A DNA stretch of 64,000 bases from Microvirga massiliensis (GCF_001006805.1 NZ_LN811357.1:287539-351538), one strand, 5' to 3'; positions 8,932 through 19,226 are shown, counted from the first letter of the stretch. The notes: generated from the letters alone by a model not told the origin. A program made the numbers and translations.

Positions 8932-10290
8932 ATGCTCGTGCGTGTCGGCGTCTGCATCGCCGCACTTCTCATGATCGTCCTCCCACCGGGTGCCGTTGCG
9001 CAAAGTCAACCGGCCGCATCGGCACGCGCCATGCAGCAGGCGTTCCAATCCGCAAAAACAGCCTTCGAGATGCTCCCGGAACAGGAGCGACGCCGGATCC
9101 AGGAATCTCTCGCCCTGATCGGAGATCTCAGGGCCGTTGAAGGTACGGGTTTCAGCCGGCCCGTCCTCGATGCGGTTCTCGCATTCCAGCGCAGAGCTCG
9201 ACTTGAGGCGACGGGTCTCGTCGATGCCAAGACGCGCGCTGCGCTGGCAGCAGCCGCGAAGGGGCCTCGCGAGGCGAGCGGTTTCAGGCTGATCGATGAC
9301 GAGCGCACCGGCGTACGGATCGAGGTTCCCGAGCGCGTGCTCCCGAAGCGAAGCGTGAATCCGGGCGGCGGCTCACGCTGGCAGAGCGCGGACGAACGGG
9401 TCACCCTCGACACCCGGCCCGTTCAGGAAGCGGGCGCTACCCTGCAGTCCCTCTATGATCGCAACCTTTCGATCCGCGCACCCGGCCGCCAGGTCACCAC
9501 GAAGCGGATCGGTCCCGACTCCTTCGTGATCGCGGGAGAGACGCCGACCGGTCGATTCTACACGCAATACGGCAGCGGTCCGGACGGCCTGCGTGGATTC
9601 TCGATCGGCTACGACAAGGCGCTCTCGTCCGAGATCGATCCTCTCGTCGTCGCGATAGCGGCAAGCTTCGCGCCGTTCCCAGCGCCCGCCGCGCCTTCCG
9701 CCGAAGATCGTTCGGCCGCCGCGAGCGAGGCCAACCGCCCGCGCCTGATCGCGACGGGACTTGTCGTAGCGCCCGGGCGCATCGTCACAGCAGCCTCCAT
9801 CGAGACCTGCAGGGATCTTCGCGTGGGCGATCGCGCCGTGAAGGTCCTTCCGGTGACGGGTCCGCTCCGGATCATCGAGACCGACCAGATCCAGCAGACC
9901 ACGAGTCCCGGCGCGCGTGCGGCGCCGCTGACGCCCGAGACCGCGCTCCTCGCTCTGTTCTTCATGCTCGATCGCGGACAGCCGACTCTGGTCGCGGCAT
10001 CAGCGCTCGCCATGCCGGACGGCACGGTCTCGGGGCCGCTGCAGCATGGCGCCGCCGGGGCGCCGCTCTTCGATCGCTCGGGCCGGCTCGCGGGCTTCGT
10101 CGGAGATCTGGCGCCGCCGCGATTCACTGCCGGCATTTCGCCCTCGGCCCACCATCCGCTCGTCCTGGCCGCGGCCACCGATGCGATCCCAGCCTCTGCC
10201 CCGCAGGCGACCTCCGCGGGAGAACGCAGTGCAGGAGACCTCGCGGCGGCATTTCGCGGCGCAATCGTGCCGCTCTTCTGCGGTTCATGA
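8932..10290 (+). CDS. Secreted protein: peptidoglycan-binding-like domain plus degenerate trypsin-like domain (pseudo-protease)
   Basis: A 452-residue exported protein. The ATG at 8932 is chosen because an AGAGGG ribosome site precedes it and it begins a clean signal peptide (MLVRVGVCIAALLMIVL...GAVAQ). Residues about 60-100 resemble a peptidoglycan-binding PG_binding_1 repeat (FSRPVLDAVLAFQRRARLEATGLVDAKTRAAL). The C-terminal part follows a trypsin/HtrA-like pattern, but the catalytic positions are changed: the VTAAH site reads VTAAS (Ser289) and the GNSGGP site reads GAAGAP (Ala375). Proteolysis is therefore not expected, and a binding or scaffold role is more likely (inference). Its stop overlaps the next start (ATGA), so it is coupled to the DUF2157 gene. 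It is divergent from the alpha-2-macroglobulin gene. Confidence 0.75.
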   Translation: MLVRVGVCIAALLMIVLPPGAVAQSQPAASARAMQQAFQSAKTAFEMLPEQERRRIQESLALIGDLRAVEGTGFSRPVLDAVLAFQRRARLEATGLVDAKTRAALAAAAKGPREASGFRLIDDERTGVRIEVPERVLPKRSVNPGGGSRWQSADERVTLDTRPVQEAGATLQSLYDRNLSIRAPGRQVTTKRIGPDSFVIAGETPTGRFYTQYGSGPDGLRGFSIGYDKALSSEIDPLVVAIAASFAPFPAPAAPSAEDRSAAASEANRPRLIATGLVVAPGRIVTAASIETCRDLRVGDRAVKVLPVTGPLRIIETDQIQQTTSPGARAAPLTPETALLALFFMLDRGQPTLVAASALAMPDGTVSGPLQHGAAGAPLFDRSGRLAGFVGDLAPPRFTAGISPSAHHPLVLAAATDAIPASAPQATSAGERSAGDLAAAFRGAIVPLFCGS

Positions 10291-11588
10291 GCGCCATGTC
10301 CGAATCATCGTATCGCCGCCGCCTCACCGCTGATCTCCGCAACTGGCAGGAGAACGGCTGGGTCACGCCGGAAGGCGCGGCGGCCATCCTGCAGTCACTT
10401 CCGGTCTCTCGCGTGCGCGGCGGTTTCTCGGGCCTGATCGCCATCCTCGGCGCCGTTCTGCTCGGTCTCGGCACCCTGTCTTTCGTCGCAGCGAATTGGG
10501 AGGCCATCCCACGCCCGATACGGCTCCTGCTCCTGATGCTCGCCCTCGGGGGAGCCCACGGCCTTGCGGCTCACCTGTGGACGCAAGGTCGAATTCTTGC
10601 CGCGGAAGCGAGCATGCTTCTCGCCGGTCTCGTCTTCGCGGCGTCCATCGCCCTCATTGGACAGAGCTATCATCTGTCGGGTGAGTTCAGCGACGCTGTT
10701 CTCCTGTTCGCAGGCGGCTGCCTCGGAGCGGCTTTCTTGGTGCATTCGACAGCCATGATGGCTCTCGGTATGGCCGGCGCCCTGTTCTGGTCCGGGCTGA
10801 TCACGGAAGCGACCGAGGCGCCGCACTGGCCCGGCTACTGGCCCGTTCTGGCAGGGCTGGCACTCGCCGTGCACCTCGACAACCGCATCGCCCGCATGGC
10901 GGCGATCTCCGGGTGCCTCGGCTGGATCGCGCTCGTGCTCTATGCGCTCGGCCAATCGGGGGACTGGCCCGCCGGCGGTGTTCTTGCCACCGGTGCCGTC
11001 ACGGCGCTGGCCCTATGGGCGGTCGGCGTCACCGTCACGAACCACCCGAATGCAGCAATCGGACGCCTGGGCTCCGACCTTCTGGTCCCGGCCCTAAGTG
11101 CAGTGCTCCTCGCGCTCTTTGCATTGCAGGTCGTGCCGCTCGCAGAGACGCCGGACCGCCGTCTCGACTGGCTGCCGTTCGCCTGTCTCGGCGCCCTCGT
11201 GCCGGTTGGTCTCGCGGCCTTCGCCTTGTCTCGGACGCGCGCCTCCCGGACCGATCTCGGTGCCGTGGTGCTCCTGGCGGGCGGGAGCCTTGCACTCGCG
11301 GCCCTGTCGCCGGAGGACGGATTCATGGCGCGTCTTGCCGGCGGTGCCCTGGTCCTGCTCGGCGGGGTTTGGGTCGCCGCGCTCGGCCACGAGGGCCGCA
11401 ACGGATTCGGCTCCCGTACCGGTCTCGTCGCGTTCGGTGCCGAAGCGGTCTATCTCTACACCATCACGCTCGGTACGCTCCTCGATACGGCTGTCGCGCT
11501 GTTCGCAGGCGGGCTCCTCTTCATCGCCGTGTCCTATGCGCTTCTTCGGTTTCGACGCCGCCTCGGTGCGGCAGGAGCAACCTCGTGA
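10287..11588 (+). CDS. DUF2157 domain-containing multi-pass membrane protein
   Basis: A 433-residue inner-membrane protein. The N-terminal 45 residues (RRRLTADLRNWQENGWVTPE) are the short soluble helix pair typical of DUF2157, followed by about 12-14 hydrophobic segments covering the rest of the chain (for example FSGLIAILGAVLLGLGTLSF and LLLLMLALGGAHGLAAHLW). The biochemical role of DUF2157 is unknown. The start overlaps the preceding stop in an ATGA, and the stop overlaps a GTG start of the next gene in a GTGA, so the three genes form a translationally coupled unit. DUF2157 followed by a GDYXXLXY protein is a recurring pair in proteobacteria, supporting a joint membrane function. Confidence 0.85.
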   Translation: MSAMSESSYRRRLTADLRNWQENGWVTPEGAAAILQSLPVSRVRGGFSGLIAILGAVLLGLGTLSFVAANWEAIPRPIRLLLLMLALGGAHGLAAHLWTQGRILAAEASMLLAGLVFAASIALIGQSYHLSGEFSDAVLLFAGGCLGAAFLVHSTAMMALGMAGALFWSGLITEATEAPHWPGYWPVLAGLALAVHLDNRIARMAAISGCLGWIALVLYALGQSGDWPAGGVLATGAVTALALWAVGVTVTNHPNAAIGRLGSDLLVPALSAVLLALFALQVVPLAETPDRRLDWLPFACLGALVPVGLAAFALSRTRASRTDLGAVVLLAGGSLALAALSPEDGFMARLAGGALVLLGGVWVAALGHEGRNGFGSRTGLVAFGAEAVYLYTITLGTLLDTAVALFAGGLLFIAVSYALLRFRRRLGAAGATS

Positions 11589-12148
11589 TCGCCCGTCGCA
11601 TTCGCCGCGGTGCGCTGGCGGCTTTCCTGCTGCAGGCCGCGCTGCTTGCCTGGCTCGTTGCCGACCGGGCCATTCTGCTGCGAACCGGCACCGAGATCCG
11701 ACTCGCCGTGGTCCCCGTCGATCCGAGAGACCTGTTGCGGGGCGACTACGTCGTCCTCGCGACGCCGCTCTCGCGAATCCGCACGGACGTGTTGAGCGGC
11801 GACGATGCATTCAGCATCGGAGAGACGGTTTTCGTAGCTCTGGAACGTAGCGGGGACGCGTGGCGGCCCATCGCCGTGCACAGGAAGCGACCTGCCGACG
11901 CACTCGTTCTGCAGGGCCGCATCTCGGGGCCTGACGGGGTCGCGGATTGCACCGATCCCTGTCGCGCCTATCGTGTGGAATACGGCCTCGAACGCTTCTT
12001 CGTCCCGGAGGGAAAGGGCCGGGAGCTCGAGCGTCTGCGCAACGGCGAGCAGCTCGAGGTCGACGTGGCGGTTGCCGGAAGCGGCCGCGCCGCACTCAAG
12101 CGCCTTATTCGAGACGGGCGAGTTCTGTACGAGGTGGATCTGCTTTAG
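11585..12148 (+). CDS. GDYXXLXY domain-containing protein
   Basis: A 187-residue protein with one N-terminal membrane segment (about residues 9-32, LAAFLLQAALLAWLVADRAIL) and a periplasmic domain of the GDYXXLXY family; the signature is RDLLRGDYVVLATPLSRI at about residues 48-65, where the usual second aromatic is Ala. A Cys-x3-Cys pair (DCTDPCRAY) may form a disulfide. It starts with GTG inside the stop of the DUF2157 gene, which defines the start. Known of the family: it is nearly always next to DUF2157 or DUF4401 membrane proteins; function unknown. A periplasmic partner of the DUF2157 protein is the natural inference. Confidence 0.82.
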   Translation: MIARRIRRGALAAFLLQAALLAWLVADRAILLRTGTEIRLAVVPVDPRDLLRGDYVVLATPLSRIRTDVLSGDDAFSIGETVFVALERSGDAWRPIAVHRKRPADALVLQGRISGPDGVADCTDPCRAYRVEYGLERFFVPEGKGRELERLRNGEQLEVDVAVAGSGRAALKRLIRDGRVLYEVDLL

Positions 12149-12249
12149 GGCAATCCGGGAGCAGAAGCCACGTTCCGCCTTCGAGTGCTGCCGGAGGAGC
12201 GTGGCGGCCGGACGCACTCGCCCTAGCTTGCGCCTCAATGGAGGGTTGC

Positions 12250-13200
12250 ATGTCGGAAGTCGGCAAGGCCCAGGAGCCGTGGCAATGGGACGAGGCCACA
12301 TGGCGTGCCAAGATCGCGCGCGTTCGGGCCGGACGGTCTCTCAAGCCCGTCCGGTGGAAGGGGAGTGCGCGCTGCGCCGTTGCCCTGTCGTTCGATGCCG
12401 ACCATGAAACGGCGGAACTCAGATACGGAGGACAGTCGGTCGGGAAGCTCAGCCAGGGACAGTTCGGCGGTCGTGTCGGCAGCCCGCGCGTCCTGCGCCT
12501 CCTCGAGCGTTACAACGTGCCCGCGACATTCTTCATGCCGGGCGTGTCGGCTCTCATCCATCCGGACGAGCCCAAGGCCGTGGTGGATTCAGGCCATGAA
12601 CTCGGTATCCATAGCTGGATCCACGAGTTCAACTCCACGCTGCCCTTCGAGGCCGAGCGTGAGCTCGCGTTCCGGGCGCGCGATACGCTCGCAAAGCTTT
12701 CCGGCAAGGAGCCCGTTGGCATGCGAACGGCCTCCTGGGACTTCAGCGACCATACGTTGAAGATCATTCGGGAGATGGGCCTACGCTACGACTCCTCGCT
12801 GATGGCCGATACGGAGCCCTATGAGCTCCTGGAGGACGGCCAGCCGACTGGGATCGTCGAAGTCCCGGTCGAGTGGATTCGCGATGACGCCGTCTATTTC
12901 AACATGGACCGGGCGAGCGCAACGCGGCCCTACACGAGCCCCGACGCGGTCTTCGACATCTTCCGCCGCGAATTCGAGATGGCCTACCAGGAGAAGGGCC
13001 TTTTCGTCCTTACGATGCATCCGCACGTCATCGGGCAGCGGTCGCGCATCTGGATCCTCGAAGAGCTCATCCGGTTCGCGCGATCTCTCGACGGCGTGTG
13101 GTTCGCGACCCATGCCGACATCGCCCGCTACTGCGCGGCCGAGGCGGATCTCGGCACGACGATGCCGCCACCGAGTGTGAGCGGGGTGCGCCGTTCCTGA
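12250..13200 (+). CDS. Polysaccharide deacetylase family protein (NodB-like)
   Basis: A 316-residue NodB-homology (carbohydrate esterase 4-like) protein without signal peptide, so probably cytoplasmic and nearer to the PuuE/allantoinase-like branch that opens C-N bonds of small amides than to cell-wall deacetylases. Motif 1 FDADHE gives the metal-binding aspartates and motif 2 is HELGIHSWIHEF with the H-x4-H zinc ligands; motif 3 is RTASWDFSDHTL. The late motif VLTMHPHVIG supplies the C-terminal catalytic histidine. The start at MSEVGKAQEP is chosen because GGAGGG sits 5-6 bases upstream, although the frame is open further back. Substrate is unknown. The SDR gene is convergent 53 bases downstream. 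Confidence 0.85.
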   Translation: MSEVGKAQEPWQWDEATWRAKIARVRAGRSLKPVRWKGSARCAVALSFDADHETAELRYGGQSVGKLSQGQFGGRVGSPRVLRLLERYNVPATFFMPGVSALIHPDEPKAVVDSGHELGIHSWIHEFNSTLPFEAERELAFRARDTLAKLSGKEPVGMRTASWDFSDHTLKIIREMGLRYDSSLMADTEPYELLEDGQPTGIVEVPVEWIRDDAVYFNMDRASATRPYTSPDAVFDIFRREFEMAYQEKGLFVLTMHPHVIGQRSRIWILEELIRFARSLDGVWFATHADIARYCAAEADLGTTMPPPSVSGVRRS

Positions 13201-13253
13201 CAATCCTGCTCTGCCGTCCCGCGGGCCTGCACTGCGACCGGCCAACCAGCCCC

Positions 13254-14045
13254 TCACAACGGCCCCGAGATGAGCCCCCCGTCGACCTGGATCACAGTGC
13301 CGGTGATATAGCTCGCCGCGTTCGACCCGAGAAAAACGGCGAGCGCGGCGATCTCCTGCGGTTCCGCCAGGCGCCCGAGCGGGATCGTTTCTTGGATCTC
13401 AGCCTCGACCTCCTCCGTGGAACGCCCCTGCCCGCTCGCCTGACGGGCAATCAGGGCCGAGATCCGCGGGGTCCGCGTCCAGCCCGGACAGATGGTGTTC
13501 ACGAGGATGTTGTCCCGGGCGACTTCGGCCGAGAGCGACTTTGCCCATCCGATGGTCGCGAGCCGGATGCTGTTGGACAGCATCATCGCCGGCATCGGCA
13601 TCTTCACGGAATAAGACGAGACGTTCAGAATCCGGCCCCACCGCTGGCTGCGCATGCCCGGCAGGACATGGCGTGTCGTCCGCAGGGCCGAGACATGCGT
13701 CAGCTCGTAAGCGACACGCCACACCTCGTCGCTCGTATCCTCGAAGGTCCCGGGTGGCGGCCCGCCCGCATTGTTGACGAGGATATCGACCGTCCCGAAC
13801 GCGTCGAGAACATGCCCGCACATCCGGTCGACATCGACGGCATCTGTGAGATCCGCCGCGATGGCGACGACCTCGGCGCCCGGCCGCGCCTCGAGAGCCG
13901 CCTGCGCGCGCTCCAAGCGGGCGGGATCGCGGCCGCAGATCGCGACCCGCACTCCCTCGGCGAGGAACCCCTCCGCAATGGCCTTCCCGATCCCGTCACT
14001 GCCTCCCGTGACCAGCACCGACCGGCCCCGCAGCCCCGTTTCCAT
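13254..14045 (-). CDS. SDR-fold oxidoreductase with atypical catalytic residues
   Basis: A 263-residue short-chain dehydrogenase/reductase fold protein. The dinucleotide-binding motif TGGSDGIG (residues 13-20) and the NNAG motif (91-94) are intact, and the C-terminal PGW-T/FLGSNAASYITG features are normal. Where canonical SDRs carry YxxxK, this protein reads SNSIR (Ser157 and Arg161, in MMLSNSIRLATIGWAKSL), so the proton-donor tyrosine and lysine are both replaced. A divergent SDR branch with this LSN..R pattern exists, and its members may use another mechanism or act as binding proteins. The start METGLRGR has AGGGA upstream, and the frame extending further up has no ribosome site. It lies between the convergent deacetylase and the divergent isoaspartyl peptidase. 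Confidence 0.85.
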   Translation of the reverse strand: METGLRGRSVLVTGGSDGIGKAIAEGFLAEGVRVAICGRDPARLERAQAALEARPGAEVVAIAADLTDAVDVDRMCGHVLDAFGTVDILVNNAGGPPPGTFEDTSDEVWRVAYELTHVSALRTTRHVLPGMRSQRWGRILNVSSYSVKMPMPAMMLSNSIRLATIGWAKSLSAEVARDNILVNTICPGWTRTPRISALIARQASGQGRSTEEVEAEIQETIPLGRLAEPQEIAALAVFLGSNAASYITGTVIQVDGGLISGPL

Positions 14046-14334
14046 GCTTCCCTCGCAAGCCCCATCCGGACGCCGAATTGCCCCCTCTCGGCGCCCGGGC
14101 AGCCCGATACGCCATCGATGGGCTTCCAGATCAAGCGGCGAGGTCGAGTGCCCTTCCGTCAGGGGCCGGCCGCGCCATCTTCGAGGAACCCCTCCTTTCG
14201 TGCAGGCTGAGGAGAAGGAACCGGCCCGGCGCGGATCACCCGCTCCATATTCGAATGGCCAAGCATTCGTGACTTTGACGGAGAAACCGGGTCCACTCCG
14301 ACCCATCCGTCACATCCTCGAACAGGAAGCCCTC

Positions 14335-15285
14335 ATGAGCAAAGCACTATCCGCTGCACCCGTCCTTCTCATTCACGGGGGTGCGGGCGCGATCGCGCGC
14401 GGCGAAGCGAGTGCGGAGCGTGAGGCGGCTATCCGAAAGGACCTGCGCCGTTCTCTCGAGGAAGGCTGGGCCGTGCTCATCGAGGGCGGCAGCGCTCTCG
14501 ATGCGGTCGAGCGAGCCGTCCGGGTCATGGAGGACAGCCCCTGCTTCAATGCCGGCCACGGCGCAGCGCTCACCAGCGAAGGGACGATCGAGCACGATGC
14601 CGCGATCATGAACGGGCGGGACCGCGCGGCCGGGGCCGTCTCCGGCACAACGCGGATTCGCAACCCGGTCTCGGCCGCACGCGCCGTGATGGAGCTTACG
14701 CCGCATGTCCACCTGACGGGCGCCGGGGCGGAGCAATTCGCCCGGCAGGAGGGGCTGCCTCTGGCTCCGCCGTGGTATTTCTTCACACCCGAACGGCTCG
14801 CTGCGCTCGAGCGCGTCCAGGCCGCGAAGAAGCGCCGCACAACCGCGACGGAGCGCGATCGCCATGGCACTGTCGGCGCCGTGGCACGCGATCGGGCCGG
14901 CGGGCTCGCCGCGGCGACCTCGACAGGCGGCTATGCGAACAAGATGCCGGGCCGGGTCGGCGACAGCCCGATCATCGGCGCCGGCACCTTCGCGGATAAC
15001 CGCACCGTGGCGTTCTCAGGAACCGGCCACGGGGAGATCTTCATGCGGCTCGTGCTGGGCCATCGCCTGTCCTGCCGAATCGAGCTCGAAGGCCTCGATC
15101 TCGCGGAGGCGAGCCGGCGCGTGCTGGATGACCTCGGTGCCTTCGGGGGCACCGGCGGTTTCATCGCGGTTGATCACCGGGGGGAGATCGCCCTGCCCTT
15201 CAACACGCCGGGCATGTATCGCGGCATTGCGCGCGAGGGGCACATCGCCGTGGCGATCTTCGGCGACGAGACGCTTTCGACCTGA
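14335..15285 (+). CDS. Isoaspartyl peptidase / L-asparaginase (plant-type, Ntn hydrolase)
   Basis: A 316-residue N-terminal-nucleophile hydrolase of the IaaA/EcAIII type, which cleaves isoaspartyl dipeptides and L-asparagine after autoproteolysis into alpha and beta subunits. The N-terminus VLLIHGGAGAI is the family signature; ALDAVE and HGAALTSEG follow. The autocleavage site is G|T in RHGTVGAVARDRAGG, giving Thr179 as the nucleophile at almost the same position as Thr179 in E. coli IaaA, and CRIELEG lies in the beta subunit. The start MSKALSAAP follows the only clean boundary, as the frame upstream is antisense to the SDR. It could serve in salvage of damaged peptides or in asparagine use; no neighbour decides. 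Confidence 0.92.
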   Translation: MSKALSAAPVLLIHGGAGAIARGEASAEREAAIRKDLRRSLEEGWAVLIEGGSALDAVERAVRVMEDSPCFNAGHGAALTSEGTIEHDAAIMNGRDRAAGAVSGTTRIRNPVSAARAVMELTPHVHLTGAGAEQFARQEGLPLAPPWYFFTPERLAALERVQAAKKRRTTATERDRHGTVGAVARDRAGGLAAATSTGGYANKMPGRVGDSPIIGAGTFADNRTVAFSGTGHGEIFMRLVLGHRLSCRIELEGLDLAEASRRVLDDLGAFGGTGGFIAVDHRGEIALPFNTPGMYRGIAREGHIAVAIFGDETLST

Positions 15286-15573
15286 GAGGAAATTGTACCG
15301 CGTGCCCTCAACGACTTCGATCCGGAAGTATTCCGGCTGGGTTCGCCGGCCGTTTCCATGCGGGTTTCTACCGACGCGATGATCGAGTTCAACCGCGGCC
15401 CGGCGAAAAGCTGTCCCGGGACCGGGCGCAAGCCGGGGGTCCGACGTCGCTGCTTGAATGCTTGTTCGCCCTCAGCCACGACGTTGAAGAGGGTACGTTC
15501 CTGACATATCCACCCCATGAGCGGGCCGAACTGCCTGTCCACGTCTTCGATACGGCCCTGGGCATAGGCAGAA

Positions 15574-16808
<1,235 letters not shown>

Positions 16809-16809
<1 letters not shown>

Positions 16810-17534
16810 CAGGAAAGCTCCCGCCCATTGGCGGATGCCAGTCGGGAGATCGCCGAACGTTCGTCGCTCGTGACTGCACCGTCTCGCAGGCAGATGATCC
16901 GCCCGGCCTGCGCAGCCACGGCAGGATTGTGAGTCGCAACGAGCAAGGTCAGGCCGGCGCGGTGCAACTCCTGCAGCAGCGACAGGATCTCCTCTCCAGT
17001 GCGGGTGTCGAGTGCGCCGGTTGGCTCATCTGCGAGAAGCAGCTCCGGATCATTGATGACGGCCCGGGCAATGGCCACACGTTGCTGCTCGCCGCCCGAC
17101 ATCTGGGCCGGCCGGTGGTCCGACCGCATTCCGAGCCCGACCCGCCGGAGCAGGCGCTCGGCGAGGGTCCGTCCGTCAGCCCGCGCCTCATCACGATAGA
17201 AAAGAGGAAGTTGAACATTCTCAAGCGCAGTCAGGCGCGGCAACAAGCCAAAATTCTGAAAGACGAATCCGATGCACGTGTTTCTCACCCTGGCCAACCG
17301 ACTCCGATCGAGGCTGGACATGTCGGTCTCATCGAGAAAGTAGCGCCCTTGGGATGGACGATCGAGGCACCCGAGGATGGACAGCAAGGTCGATTTCCCC
17401 GAGCCGGACGGGCCTACGACCGCAACGAACTCTCCACGCTCGATCTCGACTGAGACGTCCGACAGCGCCTGAACCACCTCGCCGCCGACGAGATATCGCT
17501 TTCCGATGCCCTCAAGTCTGACCAACCGTCCCAT
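16809..17534 (-). CDS. ABC transporter ATP-binding protein, MacB/LolD type
   Basis: A 241-residue cytoplasmic ATPase of the LolD/MacB group. Walker A is GPSGSGKST, the Q-loop is VFQNFGLLPRLTALENVQLPL, the signature is MSGGEQQRVAIARA, Walker B is LLLADEPTGALD, and the switch histidine is in VATHNP. It drives the FtsX-type permease encoded immediately downstream (stop and start overlap). The start MGRLVRLEGIGKRY is chosen because GGAAG lies 8 bases upstream and alignment with LolD begins here; MRAGSTN at 17555 is the alternative. The adaptor gene ends 82 bases upstream, so the three genes form one operon, adaptor first. Confidence 0.92.
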
Positions 17535-17616
17535 ATTCGTGCTTCCGGCCCGCATTCCGCCTGGAGCGAAGCAACTCAAAAGTCCAAAGTGACTCCGCGA
17601 CTGAATCGCTCTCGGG

Positions 17617-18858
17617 TCAGTCGCGATAGCCAAGGGCGACTTGCTCGCCGAGCCGTAGATCAGGCGATACGATTTCTGTAAGAGAATCGCTGCTTGCGCC
17701 CAGCGATACCGTCGTTTCGGCGAGCCCTCCCGATTGCGTCAGGACCCAAAGCACACCCTTCCCCGGCTCGACGCTGCGGCCTCTTCCTCCGGACGCGCGA
17801 TCGAAACTCAATGCAGCATTGGGTACAACCATCACATCGTGATGCTCCTGGATCACGATTTGCAGGTCGGCGGTCATTCCCGGCAGGAGAAGGCCATCCG
17901 GATTGAGAGCGGAGGCTATGACCGTATAGGTTACGACGTTCTGCACCGGATGCGGCGCCTTGCGAATTTCGAGCACTCGCCCCCCGAAGGAGCGACCAGG
18001 ATAGGCATCGACCGCGAAGGTGGTCCGTTGCCCGACCTGCACCGAGCCGATATCAGCCTCATTAACCGATGCATTGACGCGCATGTCCGCCAGATCGCGG
18101 GCGAGAGTGAACAGCGTGGGCGCCTGAAAGCTGGAAGCAACCGTCTGACCGAGCTCCACGCTGCGCCGAATCACAATGCCGTTAATGGGTGATCGGATCA
18201 CCGTGCGTCGTAGATCGATCTCGGCGCGCGTCAGAGCGGCGCGTGCAGCAACCGTCTGGGCCGAGCGGACCTGCTCGCGTGCCTTGGTGGAGGCCAATTC
18301 CGCAGCCAGAGCTTGAGCAGCGGCACGGGCTCGGTCGACCTCTCTCGGGGAGGTAGCCCCTCCCCGAGAGAGGGAGCTCTTCGCCTCGAAGTCTCGCAGG
18401 GCTTCATCGTAGCGAACTTGAACGCCCTCGATCGCCGCCCTAGCATCTTCGAGTTCCGCCTCAGCGACCTTTAGTGCAGCCTTAGCTTCCTGGACACTTG
18501 CTTCGTAAGTCGCACTGTCCAGGGCTGCGAGAGGATCACCTTCCCGCACCATGGAGTTGTGATCCGCCATGACCTTGGCAATCTGCCCGGAGAGCTGCGA
18601 GCTGATCTCGACCGTATCGACAGCTTCGAGTGTTCCAGCCGCGGTTATGCCGCGGACGATATCGCCTTGCACCACGGATGCGTAGCGCAAGGTACGCTCC
18701 TGGCCGCCGATACCGGACGGCACTTCCCAGCGGACCGATGAAAGAAAGATGACAAACGCGAGACCGACAACCCACTTGGCCGCGGCCGAGCTCTCGTGGC
18801 TCTCACGCGGAGAGCCTTCAAGCATGGGATGGAATGCACTTCTCTCGCTCCTGTCCAT
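17617..18858 (-). CDS. HlyD/MacA-like periplasmic adaptor subunit of efflux system
   Basis: A 413-residue membrane-fusion protein of the MacA/RND-adaptor family. An N-terminal anchor (about residues 28-45, WVVGLAFVIFLSSVRW) is followed by the first half of the biotinyl-lipoyl domain (GTLEAVDTVEISSQLSGQI), a long alpha-helical hairpin (about 105-200, many Ala/Glu), the second lipoyl half (RSPINGIVIRRSVELGQTV), a beta-barrel with INVAVNEADIG-like residues, and the membrane-proximal domain. It links the inner-membrane MacB-like permease to an outer-membrane duct. The start MDRSERSAFH is preferred; an upstream in-frame start at 18921 is possible. A perfect 15-bp mRNA hairpin lies inside the region encoding the tip of the helical hairpin. 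Confidence 0.9.
   Translation of the reverse strand: MDRSERSAFHPMLEGSPRESHESSAAAKWVVGLAFVIFLSSVRWEVPSGIGGQERTLRYASVVQGDIVRGITAAGTLEAVDTVEISSQLSGQIAKVMADHNSMVREGDPLAALDSATYEASVQEAKAALKVAEAELEDARAAIEGVQVRYDEALRDFEAKSSLSRGGATSPREVDRARAAAQALAAELASTKAREQVRSAQTVAARAALTRAEIDLRRTVIRSPINGIVIRRSVELGQTVASSFQAPTLFTLARDLADMRVNASVNEADIGSVQVGQRTTFAVDAYPGRSFGGRVLEIRKAPHPVQNVVTYTVIASALNPDGLLLPGMTADLQIVIQEHHDVMVVPNAALSFDRASGGRGRSVEPGKGVLWVLTQSGGLAETTVSLGASSDSLTEIVSPDLRLGEQVALGYRD
18339..18373. other. Perfect 15-bp inverted repeat inside the adaptor gene
   Basis: CCTCTCTCGGGGAGG at 18339-18353, loop TAGCC, then the exact reverse complement CCTCCCCGAGAGAGG at 18359-18373. It codes for SLSRGGATSPRE at the tip of the adaptor's helical hairpin, which is normal protein sequence for that position, so this is a strong RNA structure made by codon choice rather than an obvious insertion. 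Confidence 0.75.
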
Positions 18859-19226
18859 GATCGCTCGACACGTATCAAAGACGGCATACCCCCCAGGCCC
18901 TGGCCGGGACTGCTTGCGCATCCGGCGGCCACGACAGGCCCAGACATGTGGTGACTGCTATGTCACTGCACTCTCTGCGTCCTCAGGATTGTCCGGATCT
19001 TCGCACAATGGCTGAAACGATTGTCTTGCGCAGCCAACTGCCAAGCCATGACCCAACCTCAGTGTTCAAGATCACGCGACTGCGGCAGGGGATACGCATC
19101 AACCACTTGATATTACAGCGCAAACCATGGCTGAAACAGAAGGCGGAAGTGCGGCCGCACGCCGTCGCCGTGTAAAGATTTCGTGTATTATTTGCAGGGG
19201 CGAGGGACAGAAGAAGGACCCCCTCA
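18859..19226. other. Intergenic region between divergent genes
   Basis: No gene is supported in these 368 bases between the efflux operon (leftward) and the small secreted protein (rightward). It must hold both promoters. The decamer TGGCTGAAAC occurs twice (19009-19018 and 19128-19137). A TATTAT at 19186-19191 could be the -10 of the small gene, but no convincing -35 element accompanies it. Confidence 0.4.

Noticed and set aside
12238..12249. Alternative deacetylase start at MEGCMSEV (12238)
   Set aside because: The GGAGGG ribosome site lies inside that extension and is ideally spaced for the ATG at 12250.
15286..15573. Possible gene remnant between isoaspartyl peptidase and the MacB-like permease
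   Set aside because: Several short frames overlap but none resembles a family or has a ribosome site; treated as spacer.
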